A stretch of DNA of 64,000 nucleotides from the NCBI GenBank assembly GCA_038146805.1, contig JAYQSH010000005.1:930001-994000 (forward strand). Reading direction: 5' to 3'. The position numbers were made by a program, and so were the translations under genes. Of the stretch, positions 1 through 8,552 are shown one piece after another. Each line of letters begins with the position of its first letter. The stretch's first letter is position 1. The notes below the pieces were generated by a model, which worked only from the letters and a program-made list of their open reading frames with translations, was not told the origin of the DNA and made no database searches. Source of the DNA: CAIYXB01 sp038146805 (lineage in GTDB: Bacteria; Cyanobacteriota; Vampirovibrionia; LMEP-6097).

Positions 1-72
1 CAAAGAATAGCTCCTGTGAGTTATGATTATGCTGCGACTACTCCTAGGGAAATCATAGTAAAAGTTAAGTAA
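1..72 (+). CDS. 3' end of an upstream gene (partial)
   Basis: Frame 1 is open from the window edge to a TAA at 70-72. The 23 codons end in a beta-strand-like IIVKVK tail. The gap of 45 nt to uppS suggests it is the preceding gene of the same strand. Too little is present to name the product. Confidence 0.35.
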   Translation, partial: QRIAPVSYDYAATTPREIIVKVK

Positions 73-117
73 TGAACCAATTTTGATATAATTATTCTGA
101 TTCTATTTCGGTATTAT

Positions 118-813
118 ATGTCAGAGCAAAAAACTATTAAGCATATTGCGTTTATTATGGATGGCAATCGCAGGTGGGCAAAAAAAAGATCCCTACCTGT
201 TATTGCTGGACATAAACAAGGAGTTGAAAGTTTAAAAAAAATTACTAAGTTTGCTTTAGACAATAATATTGAGCATGTAACTGTTTATGCTTTTTCGACG
301 GAAAATTGGAAGCGCAATAAAAAAGAATTAGATTTCTTGTTTAAGTTGTTGTCTGAAGTTGCCTTAAAAGAGCTTGCAGAGCTAAAAAGTTTAGGAGTTA
401 AGGTTGATTTTTTAGGAGATTTGTCAAAGTTTAATTTTTTTGATATCAAAAAAAACTTAGCAAATTTAAAGTCTGAGACTCAGCAAAACTGTCGTTTGAA
501 TTTGCATATTGCTTTAAATTATGGTTCTTTGGCTGAAATTGCCAATGCTTTAAATTCATTGCAAGAACAAAAAGTATCTAAAATTTGTTTAGAAGATTTA
601 CAAAATCATCTTTATTTACCATCATTGCCTGACCCTGAAATTTTGATAAGAACTGGTGGTGAAAAGAGATTGAGCAACTTTTTGCTTTGGCAGTTGGCGA
701 ATTCTGAACTTGTTTTTACTGATACACTGTGGCCTGATTTTAGTGAAAAAGAATTAAGTCAAATATTAGAAAGCTATAAATCACAAGATAGCTTGGAGCC
801 AGTTTGTGCTTAG
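118..813 (+). CDS. uppS: Isoprenyl transferase (undecaprenyl diphosphate synthase)
   Basis: Cis-prenyltransferase that extends farnesyl diphosphate with isopentenyl diphosphate to make the C55 carrier lipid for peptidoglycan and other envelope glycans. The 231 residues show the family signature: MDGNRRWA at residues 14-21, whose Asp15 binds the magnesium-pyrophosphate, a YAFSTENWKR block near residue 57, and a late RTGGEKRLSNFLLWQ block with WPDF. Length is slightly below the usual 240-250. The ATG start lacks a clear Shine-Dalgarno; a TATAAT lies at 87-92. The 3' end overlaps alr by 8 nt, so uppS, alr and panC look like one operon. Confidence 0.96.
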   Translation: MSEQKTIKHIAFIMDGNRRWAKKRSLPVIAGHKQGVESLKKITKFALDNNIEHVTVYAFSTENWKRNKKELDFLFKLLSEVALKELAELKSLGVKVDFLGDLSKFNFFDIKKNLANLKSETQQNCRLNLHIALNYGSLAEIANALNSLQEQKVSKICLEDLQNHLYLPSLPDPEILIRTGGEKRLSNFLLWQLANSELVFTDTLWPDFSEKELSQILESYKSQDSLEPVCA

Positions 814-1879
814 GCATGCTGAGAGTAAATCAAATCGTTTTCGTAGAGATGCTTGGCTTGAAGTTAATTTATCAAATTTAGAATTTAACCTCAAAAAGCT
901 TTACTCTGAATTTCAGAAGCCATTAATTCCTGTTTTAAAGGCAGATGCTTATGGTCATGGTGCTGATGTTTTACTTGAACTTTTAGATAGCTACGATTTT
1001 ATATATGCTTATGCTGTTGCAAGTATTGATGAAGCTTTAAATTTAAGAGAGTGGACTAAACGAAAAATCATTGTTTTGGGCATCACTCCGCAATGGGCAC
1101 TTAAAACAGCGATTGATAATGATATTGATATAACTATAGCGGATTATACAACTGCACTTGAGTACAATCATCTTGCTTTTGAACAAAAGAAAATTGCAAA
1201 CATACATTTAAAAATTGATACAGGAATGAATAGGATTGGTTTTAAGTCAGCAAATGACTTAGAGAAACTCATTGCACTAGAAAATTTAAAAATAGATACA
1301 GCGTATACACATATGGCAAGCGCCAATGATGATTTCACTTTAGAACAAGAAACTTTATTTTATGGTCTTATTCAATCTTATGATTTTAAAATACATCCAG
1401 CCGCAAGTGCTGCAGCTAGAAATTTGAAAAATCAAAATTATGATTTTGTTAGAGTTGGTATTGAATTATATGGACAAGAAAATCTAGACTTAAAACCTTT
1501 ATTGTCTTTGTTTGCTAGAGTAAGTTTTGTAAAAGATATTAAAGCACAAGAATCTGTAAGCTATTCTAGAACGTGGTTTGCGCAAGAAGATACAAAAATA
1601 ATTACTTTGCCTTTGGGCTATGCAGATGGTGTACATAGATTAATGTCGAATAAAATCAAAGCCTATTATAAAGGCACCTTGCTTGAACAAGTTGGCACAA
1701 TTACCATGGATCAGATGATGTTTGCTTGTCCTCAATCTCTTGATATTAAGGTTGGAGATTTAGTGGAATTGTTTGGTGAAAATATTGCTATTGGCTCATG
1801 GGCTCAGGCAGCGCAAACAATTAGTTATGAAATTGTTACTTCTTTAAATTTACGTTTACCAAAAACCTACAAAAGATGA
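806..1879 (+). CDS. alr: Alanine racemase
   Basis: PLP enzyme that interconverts L- and D-alanine for peptidoglycan. The PLP lysine is Lys45 in KADAYGHG. Other family blocks seen are IDTGMNRIGF, RVGIELYG, the SVSYSRTW region and LGYADG near the C terminus, then TMDQMMF. The GTG start at 806 lies inside the end of uppS with GGAG about 8 nt upstream; no better in-frame start is visible. The 357-residue length is typical. The TGA overlaps the ATG of panC (ATGA), which implies translational coupling. Confidence 0.96.
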   Translation: MLRHAESKSNRFRRDAWLEVNLSNLEFNLKKLYSEFQKPLIPVLKADAYGHGADVLLELLDSYDFIYAYAVASIDEALNLREWTKRKIIVLGITPQWALKTAIDNDIDITIADYTTALEYNHLAFEQKKIANIHLKIDTGMNRIGFKSANDLEKLIALENLKIDTAYTHMASANDDFTLEQETLFYGLIQSYDFKIHPAASAAARNLKNQNYDFVRVGIELYGQENLDLKPLLSLFARVSFVKDIKAQESVSYSRTWFAQEDTKIITLPLGYADGVHRLMSNKIKAYYKGTLLEQVGTITMDQMMFACPQSLDIKVGDLVELFGENIAIGSWAQAAQTISYEIVTSLNLRLPKTYKR

Positions 1880-2637
1880 AGATTCTAAAAACAGAAAATG
1901 ACTTAAATGATTTAGATACAGACTTAGCTTTTGTGCCTACTATGGGAGCTTTGCATGCTGGTCATTTAGAGCTAGTTAGGATAGCAAAAGCAACTAATAA
2001 AAAAGTTGTTGTCAGTATTTTTGTAAACCCTACTCAATTTGGAAAAAATGAAGATCTTGATAAATACCCTAGAACTCTGGATGATGATAAGCAAAAATTA
2101 AAAAGTTTAGATGTGGATTATTTGTTTTTACCTGATCAAGCTTTAATTTATCCTCAGGGTCTAGCTATCACCCATTATGCAAATGATAATCTCGCACATT
2201 GCTTATGTGGCTTACAAAGACCGGGTCATTTTGATGGTGTTTGTACCGTTGTCTATAAATTGTTTTCATTGCTTAAGCCCCAAATTGCGGTCTTTGGCGA
2301 GAAAGATTATCAGCAACTAATAATCATCAAAGATTTAGTGAAACAAGAAAAATTAAATATTGAAATTGTGCAAGCCCCTGTTGTTAGAGAAGATAGTGGT
2401 CTTGCTATGAGTTCAAGAAATCAATATTTGACTGATTTACAAAAACAAGATGCAGCTTTGTTATATGAAAATCTTGCAAAAATTAAAAATCAAGAATTGA
2501 CGATTGAAGATGCAAAAGTTTTTTTAACAACTAAAGGTTTTCAAATTGAATACTTAGAGCAAAGATGGAAGCGATTGTTTCTTGCGGCAAAGCTTGGCAC
2601 TGTCAGGCTTATTGATAATATAGCTTGTAATTCCTGA
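1876..2637 (+). CDS. panC: Pantothenate synthetase (pantoate-beta-alanine ligase)
   Basis: ATP-dependent ligation of pantoate and beta-alanine, the last step of pantothenate synthesis. Visible nucleotidyltransferase motifs are PTMGALHAGH (residues 21-30, the HXGH site), FVNPTQFGKNEDLDKYPRT, FGEKDYQQL and the KMSKS-like SSRNQYL. At 253 residues it is about 30 shorter than E. coli PanC, with the C-terminal lid reduced. It overlaps alr by 4 nt and is the last gene of the uppS-alr-panC run; the next gene is convergent. Confidence 0.95.
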   Translation: MKILKTENDLNDLDTDLAFVPTMGALHAGHLELVRIAKATNKKVVVSIFVNPTQFGKNEDLDKYPRTLDDDKQKLKSLDVDYLFLPDQALIYPQGLAITHYANDNLAHCLCGLQRPGHFDGVCTVVYKLFSLLKPQIAVFGEKDYQQLIIIKDLVKQEKLNIEIVQAPVVREDSGLAMSSRNQYLTDLQKQDAALLYENLAKIKNQELTIEDAKVFLTTKGFQIEYLEQRWKRLFLAAKLGTVRLIDNIACNS

Positions 2638-2651
2638 GCTAGAGTATTTGA

Positions 2652-3152
2652 TTATGCTTTTTGTAAAATTTGGTAGCTAATTGGAACTACACCTTTTTTG
2701 TGGCTACCTAAAATTTTTGCCGCAGCTTCAGAAAGATCAATATCTCTACCTTCTACATAAGGTCCTCTATCATTGATTCTTACAATTAATTTTTTGTTGT
2801 TAAGTTTATTTGTGATTAAAACATAAGTGTTAATGGCGAGTGTTTTATGTGCTGCTGTGATTTGGTCTTTGTTGTAAATTTCCATGTTAGCAGTAGTTCT
2901 TCCATGAAAATATTCGCCATACCAAGAAGCTTTTGAGTCAAAAATTTGATTGGTTTTTTTTAAACCCATCCTTAAGATTTTTTTGTCTATTTTTGAAAGC
3001 TTGGATTGTTTTAAAAATACTGCTTGTGTTTTTTTTGTACTTTCACTTTCGGTACTTTGTGTTGTAACTAAAATGAGAAAACTAAAGAATATTAAAGTTT
3101 TAAAAAAACTTTTTTTATTTTTGTCGCAATTTATTGATTTTGATGCTCGCAA
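2652..3152 (-). CDS. RlpA-like septal ring protein (double-psi beta-barrel)
   Basis: Secreted or membrane-anchored protein with an N-terminal hydrophobic segment (about residues 15-32) and a C-terminal RlpA domain. SWYGE begins at residue 76, and RINDRGPYVEGRDIDLS carries the Asp typical of the family. RlpA proteins bind or cleave denuded glycan strands at division sites. There is no clear lipobox cysteine, so lipidation is not supported. It is convergent to panC with a 14-nt gap. Confidence 0.85.
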   Translation of the reverse strand: MRASKSINCDKNKKSFFKTLIFFSFLILVTTQSTESESTKKTQAVFLKQSKLSKIDKKILRMGLKKTNQIFDSKASWYGEYFHGRTTANMEIYNKDQITAAHKTLAINTYVLITNKLNNKKLIVRINDRGPYVEGRDIDLSEAAAKILGSHKKGVVPISYQILQKA

Positions 3153-3204
3153 ATTAAGTCTCTTTTTGAATGTAAATGCCTATAATATCAATTTGCCCTA
3201 TTAA

Positions 3205-3455
3205 TTTGTTAAGATCACCTAAATGAAAACCCCTAAATTAAACTCAAAATCTGCTGATTATTTTGAAAAAAACTTTAATTTTCTCTCATATTAATACATA
3301 TTGAGTTTTTCCCAAGAAATTAATCTAGTACTGTATTATAATCTGTATATACGAAAATGTTTTTAGCAAGTATTCTATCTCAGTGATAATATATTAACTG
3401 GAATTAGATTAATTCTAAAAACGAAAAAAAGTAGTAAAGACAAAGGAGTTTTTAC
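3205..3455 (+). promoter_or_regulatory. Leader region of the large protein gene
   Basis: An A+T-rich, gene-free stretch. TATAAT occurs at 3337-3342, but with no convincing -35 box at 17 bp. A strong Shine-Dalgarno AAGGAG lies at 3443-3448, seven nucleotides before the inferred ATA start. An in-frame TAA at 3435-3437 closes the upstream frame. Confidence 0.4.
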
Positions 3456-6400
3456 ATAGTAGCTACAGAAATACAAGCAAAACCATCAAACATTCAAGAG
3501 CAAAAAAATCTTGATAATGTCTTTACTGCTGCTGCTGCAAAAACAAAATCTCAAGAGCAGACTATTGAGAAAGAATCAAGCCCACTTGAGCATGATTCAG
3601 AACGACAACAAATTATTCAAAGAGCTCAAGAGCTTTTAAAAATTCCCGAAGATCAAATTCCAATCCCAGACGTAATTTACGCAAATACTCCAAAGTTGTT
3701 TTTTTCTAAAGACCGTGCCGCTATTAAAGAGAACTATGTAGCGCGAAGAAAGTTTTTCTTAGAAGAATTAGCTAAAGGGCGTAAGCCTCATTTCTCCGAT
3801 GATGCAGATGGTACTCATACTTTTAAAACTGTAATGAAAGTTGAAAACTCTCGTTCAATTGGTTCCTTACTTGATAAGTTTCATTTGCGTTTGATTGTAA
3901 AAGCTGTCAAAAAATTAAAAGGTATTTTTGAAATTAATACAGCTAGAACTGGTTTTATACCTGGACCAAGTTTGGTTGGTACTGAAGGACCAAAATTTAA
4001 AGATGAAACAGGAGCTTGGGTAAATCCAAGATCAGAAAATGAAATTTCTGGTATTTTGCATGAATTTGGAATTCATAATTTAGCCGATAGAGAAAATCAA
4101 GAAATTTATGACAACTTAATTATCAACGGTCTTTCTGGTGGTGTTATACATGACCCGCGTAATGGTGGCAAACTTACTGTAACAGAGCCAACAATACGTT
4201 ACGCTGATTTCATTGAAAAATTAAATTCAATGTCTTTGCCCGGCGCTCCATCTGGTTTCTTGTCAAAGCTTGAAGAATTGGTTGCCAATAAAGACAAAGA
4301 TACAGTTAAACCTTTAAGGGTTTTAGAGTATAAATCGATACCAACAATTTTAATAGATCACAAAGATTTTAGAGTTAAAGACTATTTGGATTATATTCAT
4401 TTAGCTGAAAAGCACAGAAAATCTGGTGCGGCAGATTCTGCTTTTTTTGAGAAATTAAATCAAGCAAAAATCAATCTCCCACTTGAGTATTATGATCCAC
4501 AAAACCCACCACTTTCTGAGTTGGAATTAACCAATAAAATTAGAACAAGTAAAATTGCTTGTTTAACACCACATGCTTTTAATTCGGACAACGTTGTTGA
4601 CAGTGATAAAAAATTAGAGTTTTATGCTCAATTAATGAAATTTGCAAATAGTCCTGAAGCACAACAATGGGCTTTTGAAAACTATGGTATCCCTGTTGGA
4701 AGCCCGCTTGTGTCTGTGAATTTCAAAGATCCATCTCATATCGATTTTGATAATTTTACAAAGAGTTACCCTAATATCGGAGCGATGAAAGATGATTTAA
4801 AAAATAAGGGTAAGTCTTGCTCTACTGCTTTAATTAATATTGTTGAAAACGATCAACCTTATTGTGAGTTTGCTCCAAACTCTTCCAAAGATAGTGTTTT
4901 ACCAGATATTGAGCAAGTTTTGCAACATGGAAAGTTTGTTATTGGTGCTGGTGATAGCCCGGGTAGTGATGCACCTTTATTAGCTCAATCAATAATTTTA
5001 GGTGGAGCTGGATTTGTGGTGCGTGGTTTAATGTCCAAAAAAGATGTTGCTAACCAAATCACAGAATTATTATCAAAGCCAGAAAATCAGTGGCATGAAT
5101 TTGCTTTGACTGAAATTCCAAAATTAGATGCTGATGGTAAAAAGCTTGAGTCTGATTATGTTTTAAATTCTTCTGGCGAACAAAAATCTAAATCACAGTG
5201 GACAGAATTTTTCTTGAAAAAATACGAAGACAAAATGCATCGTTGTAACAACATTCATGAAAACAATGCTTTTAGTGCTGCAATATTCTCAGAGTTTTTT
5301 GAGGGTGATAAAGATTTTTCTTTGAAACTTAATGAAGATGCACCTTGGGCAAAAGATGTAATTGAAGATGCTTGTAAAAGGTCCTTAATTACTCCAATCA
5401 GTGAACCTGCACAAAAAGCTATGCAAGGAATGGTTTTTGAAAAACCAATACTTGAGAAATTTCCTTTTTTAAATAAAATTCCATTGATTAAAAATCTTTT
5501 TGATCCTTATAAAATGGGGCAAACTTTTAATAGCATGTGGAAATATTTAGGTATTGCTCTTATTGGTGCCGCACCTATTGAAATTATTGCTGATTTTACT
5601 GGTCATAGCACACTGGCATATATTGCTGGCTTAGTTCAAAGGGTGGCTTACGGAGCAAATAATATTGCTTCTGGTATTGGACGTGGTTTGACTCAGTCTG
5701 CTCATAAATTTTGGTGGCAGTTTAATGGTGAAGTCTTTGGCTTAATATCTGCAATCTTAGGCAATAGCACTAACGGTCTTACTTTAAGAGCACTTGCGAA
5801 CAGTGTTTTGATCGGTAGAGCTAATGAAAATGCCATGAGAGATAACTATAATTTAGATGATTTCAAAGATAAAAATAAAGTCAAAGAGTTATATACTCAA
5901 AATTCTAAAACTAATAAATACTTCGACAAAAAGGAAGTAGCAGCAACTGTTACGAATAATATGATGTCTAGAATTGATAAACTAGAAAACGATTTTCTAG
6001 GTGGTATCCTTGCAAAATTACCAGGTGGCAAAACGATTGCTGGCAGTATTGCTCAGTTTTTACAAACATCTGGTTTAGCTCTTGATTTCTTAAAAATTCC
6101 TGGTCTTAAATCAACTACATTAAAAAACTTTTTTTCAACTGAACAACACGGACATACTAAAGTATCTAAAAATAGTGGAAAAGAATACGGTGAAGTGCAC
6201 GAGGCAAATACATATGCTTTTACTGGTATGGCAACTTTCTTTACCGCAATCGCTTCAACAGTTCTAGGTAAGCTAACTGGAAGCGGAATGGTTGATAAGT
6301 TTCTGACTAATGTTGCCAACATTATTCCTGCTGTGGGTATTTTAACTAATGGAAAACTTTCTAGACAAGACCAAGCTGGTAACCCAAGATTCTTTACTGA

Positions 6401-6710
6401 TGTTGCTGGAAAGCAACAAACATATAGTCCAGAAAAAGCAGGATTTTTACAAATGATTAGTGGTTGGATGATGGCAGTATTTGGAACTTTCGTCCATACA
6501 AGAACAGGCGCAACCCTTTATAATATGGCTAACGGATTATATTTCTTAGGTATCCGTGAAGAGATGAAAGGTGCCATTGATGATGCCGCAGTGAATTTAT
6601 TAACTCGTCAAGGTCGCTATTACCAAAACCCTTATGCCAACTCAACTCAAGCAAATTTGAAAAATCAGATGCATGCAGCAGAATCTAAAAATTTACAAAT
6701 GGCTGCATAA
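3456..6710 (+). CDS. Large protein of unknown function, apparent ATA start
   Basis: 1084 residues that I do not recognise. The first conventional start (TTG at 3696) would discard about 80 clearly coding codons. The frame is open back to a TAA at 3435 and holds no ATG, GTG, TTG or CTG, but ATA at 3456 follows AAGGAG by 7 nt. The N-terminal part is Gln/Lys/Glu-rich and looks soluble. The last 400 residues alternate amphipathic and hydrophobic stretches, for example around WKYLGIALIGAAPIEII, FFTAIASTVLGKLTGSGM and ISGWMMAVFGTF, so membrane association is plausible. The stop lies in the target duplication of the following R1 element. Alternative explanation of the start: a mutated ATG or a sequence error. 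Confidence 0.8.
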   Translation: MVATEIQAKPSNIQEQKNLDNVFTAAAAKTKSQEQTIEKESSPLEHDSERQQIIQRAQELLKIPEDQIPIPDVIYANTPKLFFSKDRAAIKENYVARRKFFLEELAKGRKPHFSDDADGTHTFKTVMKVENSRSIGSLLDKFHLRLIVKAVKKLKGIFEINTARTGFIPGPSLVGTEGPKFKDETGAWVNPRSENEISGILHEFGIHNLADRENQEIYDNLIINGLSGGVIHDPRNGGKLTVTEPTIRYADFIEKLNSMSLPGAPSGFLSKLEELVANKDKDTVKPLRVLEYKSIPTILIDHKDFRVKDYLDYIHLAEKHRKSGAADSAFFEKLNQAKINLPLEYYDPQNPPLSELELTNKIRTSKIACLTPHAFNSDNVVDSDKKLEFYAQLMKFANSPEAQQWAFENYGIPVGSPLVSVNFKDPSHIDFDNFTKSYPNIGAMKDDLKNKGKSCSTALINIVENDQPYCEFAPNSSKDSVLPDIEQVLQHGKFVIGAGDSPGSDAPLLAQSIILGGAGFVVRGLMSKKDVANQITELLSKPENQWHEFALTEIPKLDADGKKLESDYVLNSSGEQKSKSQWTEFFLKKYEDKMHRCNNIHENNAFSAAIFSEFFEGDKDFSLKLNEDAPWAKDVIEDACKRSLITPISEPAQKAMQGMVFEKPILEKFPFLNKIPLIKNLFDPYKMGQTFNSMWKYLGIALIGAAPIEIIADFTGHSTLAYIAGLVQRVAYGANNIASGIGRGLTQSAHKFWWQFNGEVFGLISAILGNSTNGLTLRALANSVLIGRANENAMRDNYNLDDFKDKNKVKELYTQNSKTNKYFDKKEVAATVTNNMMSRIDKLENDFLGGILAKLPGGKTIAGSIAQFLQTSGLALDFLKIPGLKSTTLKNFFSTEQHGHTKVSKNSGKEYGEVHEANTYAFTGMATFFTAIASTVLGKLTGSGMVDKFLTNVANIIPAVGILTNGKLSRQDQAGNPRFFTDVAGKQQTYSPEKAGFLQMISGWMMAVFGTFVHTRTGATLYNMANGLYFLGIREEMKGAIDDAAVNLLTRQGRYYQNPYANSTQANLKNQMHAAESKNLQMAA

Positions 6711-6743
6711 AGGTACTGATTCCAAACCCCATTTTGAATTTTA

Positions 6744-7754
6744 TTAACTGCTGCTCTAAACTCCACCTAATAAAACCTAATTAGCATCAAAAAAAGCCTT
6801 TTGACCCCCCATAAAAAGTCAAGTATTGTCTAATATTTTGTACTTGGAGGATTCAAAATGAAACAATACCCATGCCCCTGCTGTAAAAACAGAGAAAAAG
6901 TCATCAAAAAAGGCACACATATCAGAAAGTCAGATAGAAAAATCATACAAAGATTTTTTTGTAAAAGCTGTAATAAAAATTTTTCTGAGCAGACACTTAG
7001 GTTTGATTACCGATTACAAAAAAGACATATCAATAAATCATGCTTTAAGCTACTCTGCAAAGGGCAAATTACCTCGCACAATTTCTAGAAGATTAGTGCG
7101 CTTGGGTTTTTGTGCAAGAAAAAAATTAGCCAAATCCCGCGAAGAAATCCCGCCGATTACAGATTTGGTTTTTGATGAAATGGAAAGCTTTGAACACACT
7201 AAGTGTAAGCCTTTGACAATGGCAATTGCCGTTGAAATGCAAAGCAGAAAAATATTAAGCGTAAACGTTGGCAAAATTCGCGCTAAAGGGCATTTGGCTG
7301 AAATTGCCAAGAAAAAATATGGCGCACGTAGTTGTGAGCGCAAAAAAACACTGCGCAAAATGTTTAGTGAACTTCAAGCTTGTTGTAACAAATTAACGCA
7401 ATTTATTTCTGATAAATCATGGCATTACCCTGCGCTCATTCAAGAATTTTTTGCAGGCGCTAGAACACTGTCATACAAAGGGAGACGTGGCTGTGTTGTG
7501 GGGCAAGGTGAGCTCAAGGCAACTGGTTGGGATCCCCTTTTTAGCTTGAATCATAGTGCCGCTATGTTTCGCGACAATGTAAAAAGGCTCAGTCGTAAAA
7601 CTTGGTGCACCACAAAAAAGATTGTCAATCTTGAACATTTAATGCATATTTATGCTTGTTTTCATAATATGGTGATTGATAATGAGGAGATTTCTTTACG
7701 TGGTTTTTTAATATGAGATTTTTGGCTTAGGTGGAGTTTAGAGCATCAGTTAGT
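6744..7754 (+). mobile_element. IS1-like insertion sequence, copy 1 (defective)
   Basis: Bounded by imperfect inverted ends sharing GCTCTAAACTCCACCT, with an 8-bp target duplication GAATTTTA at 6736-6743 and 7755-7762. It carries one transposase reading frame, broken here. An 8-bp duplication together with a zinc-ribbon DDE transposase fits IS1 or IS1595-type elements. The C-terminal RLSRKT block resembles IS1, so I call it IS1-like; the exact family is open. Confidence 0.85.
6858..7716 (+). pseudogene. IS1-like transposase, frameshifted by an internal deletion
   Basis: Starts at ATG after TTGGAGGATTC. The N-terminal part has a zinc ribbon (CPCCKN and CKSCNKNF). The C-terminal part has a DDE core (FDEMESF, SDKSWHYP, then NHSAAMFRDNVKRLSRKT). 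Compared with copy 2, the DNA between GCAAAGGGC and ACCTCGC has 5 nt in place of 37, a net loss of 32 nt. This removes most of a helix-turn-helix (KGLSERACALVLSVV) and shifts the frame. The two overlapping frames are therefore decay, not an InsA/InsB arrangement. Confidence 0.85.
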
Positions 7755-7963
7755 GAATTTTAAAATACAGTGAAATGTTAAAATCACTAGCAAATGGGGT
7801 CAGAAATCAGTCCCACAAACGACTTTACGCTTAGCTTGTTTCACTGCGTGAAACTCACTAAGCGACGGTGTTTGATTCTTTTGTTAGGCGTGTCTAACCA
7901 AACCCTACTTATGCCCAAATCTAAAGACTCGAGATACTTATTACGGGTTTGGAAGCACGCCCA

Positions 7964-8022
7964 TAAAAAAAGACGCCAAAATCTAAAAACAGACCAAGGT
8001 CTAATTTTAAATTTGGCGTCTT
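7964..8022 (-). terminator. Intrinsic terminator of the DUF378 gene
   Basis: Stem AAGACGCCAAA (7970-7980) pairs perfectly with TTTGGCGTCTT (8012-8022), with a second small palindrome AGACCAAGGTCT in the loop. Read on the minus strand the stem is followed by a run of seven T residues (7964-7970). It lies 76 nt after the DUF378 stop, directly abutting R1 copy A. Confidence 0.8.
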
Positions 8023-8098
8023 GAAGCCTGCAAGTCTTATAGCCAGACAGTTTCAGTGTCTTTTATAAGACTAAACTTTCTTTATTTGTCTTTGAGAG

Positions 8099-8299
8099 CT
8101 ATTGAAAATCAAAAACTTTTCCGTCAATAATATAGTAAATTGCAGAAAGTCCTACTAAAACATAAATTATAGTTACTAAAGAACCAAATGTTCCAAATAG
8201 CATTTCAACTATATTCATATCAAGTAGAGCAATCAATCCCCAATTAAGCCCTCCCACAACAAGAAGTATTGTAGAGAGTGTTTTTAACAAATGCATCAT
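8099..8299 (-). CDS. DUF378 family small membrane protein
   Basis: 66 residues, two transmembrane segments, with the DUF378 hallmark LNWGLIALLD followed by IVEMLFGTFGSLVTIIY and a second helix LVGLSAIYYII. The function of the family is unknown. I place the start at the ATG at 8299 (an ATG-ATG pair) because AAAGGAGG lies 4 nt upstream; a longer frame reaching 8332 would translate the ribosome-binding site itself. Monocistronic, with its own terminator. Confidence 0.85.
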   Translation of the reverse strand: MMHLLKTLSTILLVVGGLNWGLIALLDMNIVEMLFGTFGSLVTIIYVLVGLSAIYYIIDGKVFDFQ

Positions 8300-8552
8300 T
8301 GCACCTCCTTTAAATAAAACCACTAAACACACAATAGGTCACATTGTGTATTAGCTTGGTCTATGGTTTCATTTGTTTGCTTTATTCCCAGCATAGGTTA
8401 AGGCTTAAATAAATCTAATAAAAGTTTTTGTTTTTCTATGCCTTATAAACACTAGGTTTGAGCTATTTATTGCAAGATTTTAGGTGTCTTCACCTGAACT
8501 ATTGTTTGCATAAGATATTATCATTTGACACTAATTTTACTCTAGTGGCACA

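Larger units (their letters stand above)
6712..7962 (+). repeat. R1 element copy A (split by an IS1-like element)
   Basis: R1 ends are seen at both sides: a left end resembling GGGACTGATTCCAAACCCC and a right end whose complement is GGGCGTGCTTCCAAACCCG. They are flanked by the 5-bp direct repeat ATAAA at 6707-6711 and 7963-7967. The left duplication overlaps the stop codon of the large protein gene. The internal 1011-bp IS is flanked by GAATTTTA. Short open frames inside R1 are not genes; they recur wherever the repeat does. Confidence 0.85.

Noticed and set aside
3205..3455. TTGAGT at 3301 with TATAAT at 3337 as a promoter
   Set aside because: The spacing is 30 bp, too long for a sigma-70 promoter.
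6858..7716. IS1-style InsA/InsB programmed frameshift in the first IS copy
   Set aside because: Copy 2 has 37 nt where copy 1 has 5, and its HTH reads through in one frame, so the two-frame layout is a deletion product.
7794..8024. ORFs beginning MGSEISPTND at 7794, 39556 (minus) and 62575 and similar frames
   Set aside because: They are translations of the R1 repeat, differ in their 3' ends with the flanks and have no ribosome-binding site.
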